Source: Frateuria_A sp051900535 (lineage in GTDB: Bacteria > Pseudomonadota > Gammaproteobacteria > Xanthomonadales > Rhodanobacteraceae). From it: a DNA stretch of 64,000 bases. The stretch spans positions 1 through 64,000 of the forward strand of contig NZ_JBHZGI010000003.1 in NCBI RefSeq assembly GCF_051900535.1. The letters are read 5' to 3'. This document shows positions 32,128 to 39,699 of the stretch, one piece after another. A program made the translations under genes and the position numbers. Each line of letters opens with the position of its first letter. Positions within the stretch are counted from its first letter, which is position 1. Below the pieces are notes generated by a model, which saw only the letters and a program-made list of their open reading frames with translations, was not told where the DNA came from and ran no database searches.

Positions 32128-33309
32128 CTACTTCCGCCGAAAGGGAAACAGCTGCTGCCGCACGAAACCGTCCGGCATGTAATCGCCCACCACGCCGTAC
32201 TTCTCCGGGAACACCTTGGGCGACTTCACTGCCGTGCCGAACAGGTGGTCGAGGAAGGCGTAATGCGCCGCGTAGTTCCGGTCGATCGCCTCCTCGTCGG
32301 AGGCGTGGTGCCAGTGGTGGAAGTCGGGCGTCACCAGCAGGTACTTCAGCGGGCCCCAGGGCAGGTGCACGTTGGCGTGGTTGAACACTGCCTGGAAGCC
32401 GACGATGAGGATGTAGCCGTTCATCACCGCTTCGGAGAAGCCCAGGATGTATAGCGGCGCCAGCACGCACACGCGGGTGACGATCAATTCCAGCATGTGC
32501 TGGCGCGAGCCGGCCAGCCAGTCCATCGTCTTGACGCTGTGGTGCACGGCATGGAAACGCCACAGGAACGGCACCTCGTGGTACGCGCGATGCGTCCAGT
32601 ACTGCGCCAGGTCCGCCACCAGCACGCACAACAGCAACTGTGGCAGGAACGGAACATCCCGTACGGCCTGCTGGAAGCCACTGCTGACCAGCCAGCCGAA
32701 CAGATGGTGCAGCAGGAAGTTCACGCTCAGCAGCGCCAGCCCGACGATGAAATGGTTGACCGCGAAGTGCTTGAGGTCGGTCTGCCACTCGGCGCGGAAC
32801 AACGTCTGTCCCCTGTACAACGGAAACAGCTTCTCGATCACCACGAACACCAACGTGGAGCCGAGCAGGTCCAGGATGAACCAGTCCAGCCCGATGTAGG
32901 GCGTGTGGTCGGGGAAGTTGCCCACCGGCACCCGCGAGCCGCCCAGCGCGGTGGCGGCGAGCACCAGCGCAAAGGCGACCAGGTTGAGGTTGCGTCGGCG
33001 CCCCAGCACCAGGTTGCCCAGCGACATGCCACCGGCGACCAGCAGCGCCACCAGCAGCAGCTGGCGCAGCACGTCGACCGAGTACTGGTGGCGCAGGTCC
33101 GGCGTGGTCAGGTACTGCGGGAAATGGAAGGCCAGCACAGCCAGCAGGCCCAGGAATCCCAGCGACAAGGCCACCACGCTGCTGAGCTTGCCCGCGCCCG
33201 GGCGCAGCGCGCCGTGGCGTTGCAGCAGGTCGTGCGTCTCGCCGATGGGCGCCTTCACGGCGTTGTCCAGCAGCTCGCGGGTGAGCCTGTGCCTGGTATC
33301 CCTGCTCAT
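32128..33309 (-). CDS. Sterol desaturase / fatty acid hydroxylase superfamily protein
   Basis: The 393-residue membrane protein has the His clusters of this di-iron family: HRAYHE, HAVHHS and TPDFHHWHH, plus HANVH. Several hydrophobic segments precede them. The substrate cannot be told; members hydroxylate lipids or carotenoids. The ATG used begins MSRDTRHRLTREL. It lies opposite to and between yhdP and tldD, which are usually direct neighbours, so it looks inserted. A weak hairpin with a short T run (32091-32112) may end its message. Confidence 0.85.
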   Translation of the reverse strand: MSRDTRHRLTRELLDNAVKAPIGETHDLLQRHGALRPGAGKLSSVVALSLGFLGLLAVLAFHFPQYLTTPDLRHQYSVDVLRQLLLVALLVAGGMSLGNLVLGRRRNLNLVAFALVLAATALGGSRVPVGNFPDHTPYIGLDWFILDLLGSTLVFVVIEKLFPLYRGQTLFRAEWQTDLKHFAVNHFIVGLALLSVNFLLHHLFGWLVSSGFQQAVRDVPFLPQLLLCVLVADLAQYWTHRAYHEVPFLWRFHAVHHSVKTMDWLAGSRQHMLELIVTRVCVLAPLYILGFSEAVMNGYILIVGFQAVFNHANVHLPWGPLKYLLVTPDFHHWHHASDEEAIDRNYAAHYAFLDHLFGTAVKSPKVFPEKYGVVGDYMPDGFVRQQLFPFRRK

Positions 33310-33431
33310 GATGCGGCCTCTCCTTGGTGATGTCGGCGCATGGTAGCCGCAGCCGCGCGCGTCGTGCTTTAAAGGGCCGGGTGCGACCCCATGTGGGATA
33401 GTCATCCCTTTCGCCCAAGGTTGCCGGCTCC

Positions 33432-34871
33432 ATGGATTCACTCATTGCCCACGTAGAGAACAAGCTGCTGGCCCCCGGTGGCCTGGTGACCACCGACCTC
33501 GAGCGCGTGTTCGCGCAGCTGATGGGACCGGACATCGACGCGGCGGACCTGTATTTCCAGCATTCGCGCAGCGAGTCCTGGTTGCTTGAGGAAGGCATCG
33601 TCAAGGACGGCAGCCATTCGATCGAACAGGGCGTGGGCGTACGCGCCATCAGTGGCGAGAAGACCGGTTTCGCCTATTCCGACGAGATCGTGCTGCCGCA
33701 ATTGCTGGAGGCTTCCAAAGCCGCGCGCGCGATCGCCCAGGGCGGGCAGGGCGCCGGCAAGCCGCTGGCGCTCAACGGTGGGCGGTCGCTCTATCCGGCG
33801 CTGGACCCGGTCGAGAGCCTGCCCAATGCCGACAAGATCGCGCTGCTGCGCGAGGTTGACGCCTGGGCGCGCTCGCGCGATCCGCGCGTCAAGCAGGTGA
33901 TCGTGAGTCTGGCCGCGACCATGGACACGGTGTTGGTGGCCGCCGCCGACGGCACCCTGGCGGCGGACGTGCGCCCGCTGGTGCGGTTGAACGTGCAGGT
34001 GATCGCCGAATCCAACGGCCGTCGCGAGCAGGGCAGCGGCGGCGGCGGCGGACGCTACGGCTATCGCGAGCTGATCGAGAACGGCCGCGCGCTGGCCTTC
34101 GCCGAAGAGGCCGTGCGCCAGGCACTGGTCAATCTCGACTCGGTCGACGCCCCGGCCGGGCAGATGACCGTCGTGCTCGGCCCCGGCTGGCCCGGCGTGC
34201 TGCTGCACGAGGCAATCGGCCACGGGCTGGAAGGCGACTTCAACCGCAAGGGCAGCTCGGCGTTCGCCGGACGCCTGGGCCAGCGCGTGGCCGCGCCCGG
34301 CGTAACCGTGGTCGACGACGGCACGCTGCCCAACCGTCGGGGCTCGCTCAGCGTGGACGACGAGGGCACGCCGACCGAATGCACGACGCTGATCGAGGAC
34401 GGCATCCTCGTGGGCTACATGCAGGACAGGTTGAACGCGCGCCTGATGGGCATGAAGCCGACCGGCAACGGCCGCCGCGAATCGTTCGCGCAGCTGCCGA
34501 TGCCGCGCATGACCAACACCTACATGCGCGCCGGCTCGCACGATCCGGCCGAGATCATCGCCTCGGTCAAGCGCGGGCTTTACGCGGTCAACTTCGGCGG
34601 CGGCCAGGTCGACATCACCAGCGGCAAGTTCGTGTTCTCCGCCAGCGAGGCCTACCTGATCGAAGACGGCAAGATCACCGCCCCGGTCAAGGGCGCCACC
34701 CTGATCGGCGCCGGCCCGGAAGTGCTTACCCGTGTGTCCATGATCGGCAACGACCTCAAGCTCGACGAGGGCATTGGCGTGTGCGGCAAGGACGGCCAGA
34801 GCGTGCCGGTGGGTGTGGGCCAGCCAACCTTGAAGATCGACGGCATGACCGTAGGCGGCACTGCCGCCTGA
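33432..34871 (+). CDS. tldD: Metalloprotease TldD
   Basis: TldD forms a heterodimer with TldE (PmbA); it matures peptides such as microcin B17 and degrades CcdA in E. coli. The 479-residue product has the zinc site HEAIGHGLEGD at about residues 260-270 and a C-terminal Cys in GIGVCGKDGQ. A Gly run (GSGGGGGRYG) near residue 205 is family-typical. pmbA is not in the window. An extended -10 (GGGATAGT, 33395-33402) lies 30 bp upstream in the divergent gap with the hydroxylase gene. Confidence 0.96.
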   Translation: MDSLIAHVENKLLAPGGLVTTDLERVFAQLMGPDIDAADLYFQHSRSESWLLEEGIVKDGSHSIEQGVGVRAISGEKTGFAYSDEIVLPQLLEASKAARAIAQGGQGAGKPLALNGGRSLYPALDPVESLPNADKIALLREVDAWARSRDPRVKQVIVSLAATMDTVLVAAADGTLAADVRPLVRLNVQVIAESNGRREQGSGGGGGRYGYRELIENGRALAFAEEAVRQALVNLDSVDAPAGQMTVVLGPGWPGVLLHEAIGHGLEGDFNRKGSSAFAGRLGQRVAAPGVTVVDDGTLPNRRGSLSVDDEGTPTECTTLIEDGILVGYMQDRLNARLMGMKPTGNGRRESFAQLPMPRMTNTYMRAGSHDPAEIIASVKRGLYAVNFGGGQVDITSGKFVFSASEAYLIEDGKITAPVKGATLIGAGPEVLTRVSMIGNDLKLDEGIGVCGKDGQSVPVGVGQPTLKIDGMTVGGTAA

Positions 34872-34967
34872 CGCGCAGTTGATCTCTCTCCCTTCCGTCT
34901 CTTTACCGATCCCGTGGAGCGATGCCGTCCCAACTTCGACGGGGGAAGAGAGACCAATCCAACGCAT

Positions 34968-34999
34968 AAAAAACACCGGCGCAAGGCCGGTGTTTTTTT
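34968..34999. terminator. Bidirectional terminator between tldD and the hns-like gene
   Basis: A perfect stem AACACCGGC (34972-34980) with GCCGGTGTT (34986-34994) has six A before it and seven T after it, so it can act on both strands. It serves the convergent tldD and H-NS-like genes. Confidence 0.93.
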
Positions 35000-35019
35000 A
35001 GTTCATTGCAGTCGCCGGA

Positions 35020-35340
35020 TCAGATTGCCAGATCCTTTTCCTTCTTGCCGGCCTTCAGCGCGTCGTTGAACCAGCGCGGACGCTTGCCGCGGCCGGACCA
35101 GGTCTGCTCCGCATTGGCCGGATTGCGATACTTCGGCGCCACCGTGCCGGTGCTGCGACGGGCTTTGCGGGTGCCGCCGAAGATGTCTTCCATGTTGTAG
35201 CCCTCGGCCTTGACCATGGCATGGATCTTCTCGCGCAGCTTGGCGACCTTCTCCTTGCGCAGCTCGTTCTGGCGCACCTGCGCCTTGCTGATCAGTTCAT
35301 TGAGCTGGTTGTGATTGAGGTTCTTGATGTCGACTGCCAT
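35020..35340 (-). CDS. H-NS family nucleoid-associated protein
   Basis: H-NS proteins bind AT-rich DNA and silence foreign genes. The 106-residue product has a coiled-coil N-terminal half (ELISKAQVRQNELRKEKVAKLREKI) for oligomerisation. The C-terminal DNA-binding motif is YRNPANAEQTWSGRGKRPRWF. This is the short type common in Xanthomonadales and Burkholderia. The ATG at MAVDIKNLNH is chosen because the N-terminal extension in the open frame is unlike the family. The 220-bp gap upstream is AT-richer than its surroundings, and its promoter is not obvious. Confidence 0.93.
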   Translation of the reverse strand: MAVDIKNLNHNQLNELISKAQVRQNELRKEKVAKLREKIHAMVKAEGYNMEDIFGGTRKARRSTGTVAPKYRNPANAEQTWSGRGKRPRWFNDALKAGKKEKDLAI

Positions 35341-35492
35341 GCGTGGGCTCCCGGATAAGTCTTCGATTATGTGTTTTCTGCCTCTCGTCATTGAGAGCGG
35401 TGCTTCCTGTCGGAGGCATTCTCGCCCAACGACGGGGGCGATTGCAAAACGGCCGATTATCCCGCGGGAGGGAATAATGCGATCCACCGCAT

Positions 35493-35525
35493 AAAAACCG
35501 CCCGGTTCATTGCCAAACCCGGCGG
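35493..35525 (-). terminator. Terminator of proS
   Basis: Read on the minus strand, CCGCCGGGTT pairs with AACCGGGCGG (one mismatch) around an 8-nt loop and is followed by TTTTT. It lies 39 bp after the proS stop. Confidence 0.75.
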
Positions 35526-35563
35526 CACGGTAATTTACCGTACTGCCGGATCGCCACTTACTG

Positions 35564-37261
35564 TTACGCCAGCAATGTGAACAATTCGTCCTCGGTAATG
35601 GCGCGGTTTTCCGATTCCGAGCGCCGGCGGTATTCGAGTGTGCCGGCAGCCAGGCCCCGCTCGCTTACCACGACCCGGTGCGGAATGCCGATCAATTCCA
35701 GGTCGGCAAACATTTGGCCGGGACGTAGTCCACGGTCGTCCAGCACCGTTTCGATACCGCGTTCTTCGAGCTTGCGGTAGAGGGCTTCGGCAGCCGCGCG
35801 CACGTCGGGCAGGTTTTTGGGGTTGATGATGCAGACCGCTACCCGCCAGGGCGCCATGGTTTCCGGCCAGATAATCCCGGCCTCGTCGTGCGATTGCTCG
35901 ATCGCGGCGGCCACGATGCGGCTCACGCCGATACCGTAACAACCCATCATCATCACCTGCGCCTTGCCCTGGTCGTCCAGTACCGTGGCGCCCAGTGCCT
36001 GGGCGTATTTCTGGCCCAACTGGAAAATGTGGCCGACCTCGATGCCGCGAGCCAGTCGCAGCGTGCCGAGACCGTCGGGGGAGGGGTCGCCCTCGACTAC
36101 CTGGCGGATGTCTTCCACGCGGGTGATACGCGCGTCGCGTTCCCAGTTGGCACCGGTGTAATGGGTGCCGTCGGCATTGCCACCGCAGACGAAATCGGCC
36201 AGCACGGCGGCACTGCGGTCGACGATTACGGGGATCGCATCGGGCAGCCCGACCGGGCCGATGAAGCCGGGACGCGTGCCGGTCGCGGCGAGAATCTCTT
36301 CTTCCGTCGCGAGCACCGGCTCGTCCGGCAATTCGGCCAGTTTGCCGGCCTTGATCTCGTTGATCTCGTGGTCGCCGCGGAGGCAGAGCGCAACCAATCC
36401 GTCGCGACCGCGAACCAGCAGCGTCTTGACGCACCGCTGGGGCGGGGCACCCAGGAAGGCGCTGACCTCGGCGATCGTCTTTTGCGTGGGGGTGTCAACA
36501 CGCTCGAGCGCTGCCTGCGGGGCAGGTCGCCCGACGGCGGGCGCCAGGGCTTCGGCCTTTTCGATATTGGCGGCGTAATCGGAACCGTCGGAGAACGCGA
36601 TCGCATCCTCGCCCGAATCGGCGAGCACCTGGAATTCATGGCTGGCGTTGCCGCCTATCGCACCGGTATCCGCCTGCACGGCGCGGAACGAAAGGCCGAG
36701 CCGTTCGAAAACACGCGAATAGGCTTGGTACATCACCTCGTAGGTATCGCCCAGCGATTCGGCCGAGAGATGGAAGGAGTAGGCGTCCTTCATCAGGAAT
36801 TCGCGCGCGCGCATCACGCCGAAGCGCGGACGGATCTCGTCGCGGAATTTGGTCTGGATCTGATAGAAATTGACCGGCAGCTGTTTGTAGCTCTTCAGTT
36901 CGTTGCGCGCGAAGTCGGTAATGACTTCCTCGTGCGTGGGACCGAAACAGAATTCCTGGTCCTTGCGATCCCGGATCTTCAACAGCTGGCCGCCGAACTT
37001 TTCCCAGCGGCCGGTCTCTTCCCACAATTCTTTCGGCTGTACCGCGGGCATCAGCAATTCGATCGCGCCGGCGCGGTTCATTTCCTCGCGCACCACGTTC
37101 TCGACCTTGCGCAGCACGCGCAGGCCCAGCGGCGTCCAGGTGTAGAGGCCGGAGGCGAGTTTGCGGATCATGCCGGCGCGCAGCATCAGCCGGTGGCTGG
37201 CGACTTCGGCGTCGGCGGGTACTTCCTTGACGGTGGCCAGGTGGAATTGGCTGAGGCGCAT
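35564..37261 (-). CDS. proS: Prolyl-tRNA synthetase
   Basis: ProRS charges tRNA-Pro. The 565-residue product is the bacterial class IIa form. It starts MRLSQFHLATVKEVPADAEVASH, has motif 2 with RFGVMRAREFLMKDAYSF, and has a YbaK-type editing insert (residues about 230-390, with KTLLVRGRDGLVAL) that clears Ala-tRNA-Pro. Motif 3 GIGVSRIVAA is present. It stands alone, with a terminator after it. Confidence 0.97.
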   Translation of the reverse strand: MRLSQFHLATVKEVPADAEVASHRLMLRAGMIRKLASGLYTWTPLGLRVLRKVENVVREEMNRAGAIELLMPAVQPKELWEETGRWEKFGGQLLKIRDRKDQEFCFGPTHEEVITDFARNELKSYKQLPVNFYQIQTKFRDEIRPRFGVMRAREFLMKDAYSFHLSAESLGDTYEVMYQAYSRVFERLGLSFRAVQADTGAIGGNASHEFQVLADSGEDAIAFSDGSDYAANIEKAEALAPAVGRPAPQAALERVDTPTQKTIAEVSAFLGAPPQRCVKTLLVRGRDGLVALCLRGDHEINEIKAGKLAELPDEPVLATEEEILAATGTRPGFIGPVGLPDAIPVIVDRSAAVLADFVCGGNADGTHYTGANWERDARITRVEDIRQVVEGDPSPDGLGTLRLARGIEVGHIFQLGQKYAQALGATVLDDQGKAQVMMMGCYGIGVSRIVAAAIEQSHDEAGIIWPETMAPWRVAVCIINPKNLPDVRAAAEALYRKLEERGIETVLDDRGLRPGQMFADLELIGIPHRVVVSERGLAAGTLEYRRRSESENRAITEDELFTLLA

Positions 37262-37341
37262 GGCGGGTAATCCGGGGACAAAGAGGCCGATTATACGTGG
37301 GCCATCCCCGGCTTACGCGTCAACGACGCCGTCGCTGAGTC

Positions 37342-37761
37342 CTACTGGCTGCAGAACTGCTGGTACTGCTGTTCGGCCAGGGCGACCTGCTGGCTGCGCT
37401 GGGTCTCGTCCAGCGGCACCGACTTGCCGTCCTGCTCGAGCACCACGCCTTCCTTGCCCTTGAGCAGGTCCAGGTTGGCCTTCAGCGAGGCGCACAGCTT
37501 GGCGCGATTCTCCGGGGTATTGGCCATTCCGCCAGTACCCGCGGATGCAGCCTTGGCGGCGGCTGCTGGCGCGGCGGTCGACGGTGCAGGCGCCGCAGGT
37601 TGTTCCATGCCGTTGGTGTCGATGCGGTTGTACTTGGTGCCCTGCGGCGGCGGGGTCTCGGAGTAGTGCACGGTGCCGTGGGAATCGGTCCACTTGTACA
37701 CCTGCGCGGCGACCGCGGGCGCGAGCAGCAGCAACACGAGGGCGAAGGGCAGGCGGCGCAT
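37342..37761 (-). CDS. DUF4124 domain periplasmic protein
   Basis: The 139-residue precursor has a signal peptide (MRRLPFALVLLLLAPAVAA) and then QVYKWTDSHGTVHYSETPP, the DUF4124 signature. An Ala/Pro-rich linker follows, then a C-terminal helical part with two Cys (one near residue 90 and the C-terminal FCSQ). The function is unknown. It lies 80 bp upstream of proS on the same strand. The inner ATG is chosen because the signal peptide begins there. Confidence 0.8.
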   Translation of the reverse strand: MRRLPFALVLLLLAPAVAAQVYKWTDSHGTVHYSETPPPQGTKYNRIDTNGMEQPAAPAPSTAAPAAAAKAASAGTGGMANTPENRAKLCASLKANLDLLKGKEGVVLEQDGKSVPLDETQRSQQVALAEQQYQQFCSQ

Positions 37762-37885
37762 GGGATTCTCCGAGGGGCATGGGGCCCCGGCACTAGTTAA
37801 CACTCCCAACGGCCGGACTCAAGCATGGCGGGGCCGTTGACGGGCGATGGTTTACACTCTCGCGCATTCCGTCACGGATCGTTGC

Positions 37886-38668
37886 ATGAGCGAGAACACG
37901 CCAGTCCGAACGCCCCGCCACCGGGGCATTTACCTGCTGCCGAACCTGTTCACCACGGCGGCGATGTTCGCCGGCTACTACGCCGTGGTGGCGAGCATTG
38001 GCCATCGCTTCACCGAGGCCGCCATCGCCGTATTCGTGGCGGCGGTCCTGGACGGCATGGACGGGCGCGTGGCGCGGCTGACAGGCACGCAGAGCGAGTT
38101 TGGCGTGCAGTACGACTCGCTGTCGGACCTGGTCAGCTTCGGCCTGGCGCCGTCGCTGGTGATGTACAACTGGTCGCTGTCCTCGTTGCGCGACTACGGG
38201 CTGGTCTGGGGCAAGATCGGCTGGGCCGCGGCGTTCCTCTATGCCGCTTGCGGGGCGCTGCGCCTGGCGCGCTTCAATACCCAGGTCGGGGTGATCGACA
38301 AGCGCTATTTCCAGGGATTGGCCAGTCCGGCGGCGGCGGCGGTGTGCATGTCGTTCGTGTGGACCATGGAGAAGTTCCAGGTTCCCGGGCCGAGCCTGTG
38401 TTTCCTCACCCTGGCCATGGCGGTGGTGGTCGGCCTGCTGATGGTCTCCCGCTTCCGCTACTACAGCTTCAAGTCGCTGCCGATGGGCGAACGTGATCGC
38501 GTGCCGTTCCTTTGGGTACTGGTTGCGGTGCTGGTCCTGGTGCCCTTCCTGATCGACCCGCCGCGGGTGCTGTTCGTGGTGTTCACGCTGTACCTGCTGT
38601 CCGGCCCGGTGGTGACGCTGTGGGGCCGCGCTGCCCATCGCCGGCGGACCCGTCGCGCCAGGCCATGA
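37886..38668 (+). CDS. pssA: CDP-diacylglycerol-serine O-phosphatidyltransferase
   Basis: It makes phosphatidylserine, the precursor of phosphatidylethanolamine, in the inner membrane. The 260-residue product carries the CDP-alcohol motif DGMDGRVARLTGTQSEFGVQ followed by YDSLSD near residues 62-88, with all motif Asp residues present. It has about seven hydrophobic segments and a basic C-terminus. I start at the ATG of MSENTPVRTPRHRGIYLLPN. The stop overlaps the next gene (ATGA). Confidence 0.94.
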   Translation: MSENTPVRTPRHRGIYLLPNLFTTAAMFAGYYAVVASIGHRFTEAAIAVFVAAVLDGMDGRVARLTGTQSEFGVQYDSLSDLVSFGLAPSLVMYNWSLSSLRDYGLVWGKIGWAAAFLYAACGALRLARFNTQVGVIDKRYFQGLASPAAAAVCMSFVWTMEKFQVPGPSLCFLTLAMAVVVGLLMVSRFRYYSFKSLPMGERDRVPFLWVLVAVLVLVPFLIDPPRVLFVVFTLYLLSGPVVTLWGRAAHRRRTRRARP

Positions 38669-39153
38669 GCCCGGCGCCCGCCAGCCGCGGACCGGCCTCA
38701 CGCCGCACGAGGGTTTTGCGCGTGCTCGGCGTGACGCCCTGGGTGCGCCGCGCGACTGCGCAAGCGCAGCCGGACGAGCCAGGCGACGCGGCCGCGGAGC
38801 CGATGGCGCCTCCAGCCTCTTGCGTGGTGTTGTTGCCGGATGGTTGCGCCGCGCGTGAGCTGGACCTGCTCGGCCGGGCATTGGCCGCCTATGGTCCCGG
38901 GCTTGCGCGCGCGGGACGCATCACGGTCAGGGACGGGCGGCCCACCGCCACCGTGCCGCCGGTGCGCGCCTACCTCGTGTTCGGACAGGCGCAGGCGCAC
39001 GCGCTGGGGCGGGAACTGCCCGCGGCGGTGATGAACCAGGCGCAGATCGTGCTGGCCGACGAACCGAACGAGGTGCTCGCCAACGGTGCTGGCAAGCGCA
39101 GGCTGTGGACCGCGCTGCGCCAACTGCGGCGCGCGCTGGCGGGAGGTGCGTGA
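38665..39153 (+). CDS. holD: Probable DNA polymerase III psi subunit (HolD-like)
   Basis: Psi links the clamp loader to chi and SSB. The 162-residue product is not strongly conserved. Its N-terminal block RVLRVLGVTPWVRRAT resembles the E. coli HolD start (QLGITQWSLRRP), the part that binds the clamp loader, and the gene stands directly before rimI, as holD does in E. coli. The C-terminal half has VRAYLVFGQ, a possible core strand. It overlaps pssA by ATGA and rimI by TGATG. The identity is an inference from motif and position. Confidence 0.5.
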   Translation: MSPAPASRGPASRRTRVLRVLGVTPWVRRATAQAQPDEPGDAAAEPMAPPASCVVLLPDGCAARELDLLGRALAAYGPGLARAGRITVRDGRPTATVPPVRAYLVFGQAQAHALGRELPAAVMNQAQIVLADEPNEVLANGAGKRRLWTALRQLRRALAGGA

Positions 39154-39629
39154 TGGTGGCGGTGGCACGTCCGCGCATCGAGATCCGCGCGATGCGGCGC
39201 GAGGACGTGGTCGCGGTCAGTGCGCTCGAAAGCGCGTCCTACGATTTCCCGTGGTCTTCCGGCATTTTCAGTGATTGCCTGAAGGCCGGCCATCCATGCT
39301 GGGTGCTGTGTTGCGAGGGCGACGTCGCCGGCTACGGAATCCTCTCGGTCGCCGCCGGCGAAGCGCACGTGCTCAACCTGTGTATCGGCCCCGACTGGCG
39401 CGGCCGCGGCCTGGGTCGGCACTTGCTCGGCCGGCTGCTCGACGTGGCTCGCTGGAGCGGCGCCGAACGGGTGTTCCTGGAGGTACGCCCCTCCAATCCG
39501 GTGGCGCAGGAGCTCTACGCTTCGGTCGGCTTCAAGGAGATCGGCCGGCGCCCGCGGTACTACCCGGCCAAAGGCGGGCGCGAGGATGCAATCGTGATGG
39601 CGCTGGATCGGGAATCCGCGTCTCCCTGA
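39153..39629 (+). CDS. rimI: Ribosomal protein S18-alanine N-acetyltransferase
   Basis: RimI acetylates the N-terminal alanine of S18. The 158-residue GNAT protein has the acetyl-CoA loop GPDWRGRGLGRHLL and the C-terminal VRPSNPVAQELYASVGFKEI and RPRYYP, typical of RimI. The ATG is chosen because GGGAGG lies 6 nt before it; it overlaps the previous stop (TGATG). A REP-like pair follows in the gap to valS. Confidence 0.92.
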   Translation: MVAVARPRIEIRAMRREDVVAVSALESASYDFPWSSGIFSDCLKAGHPCWVLCCEGDVAGYGILSVAAGEAHVLNLCIGPDWRGRGLGRHLLGRLLDVARWSGAERVFLEVRPSNPVAQELYASVGFKEIGRRPRYYPAKGGREDAIVMALDRESASP

Positions 39630-39640
39630 GGCAACGTCCG

Positions 39641-39687
39641 TGGGAGCGCACCCTGTGCGCGACCAGATCATCCGCACAGGTGCGCTC
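39641..39687. repeat. Inverted REP-like pair between rimI and valS
   Basis: GGGAGCGCACCCTGTGCGC (39642-39660) and the inverted GCACAGGTGCGCTC (39674-39687) form two palindromic units facing each other in the 70-bp gap between convergent genes. A similar pair sits at 50746-50797. Confidence 0.8.
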
Positions 39688-39699
39688 TACAGAGCTGGC

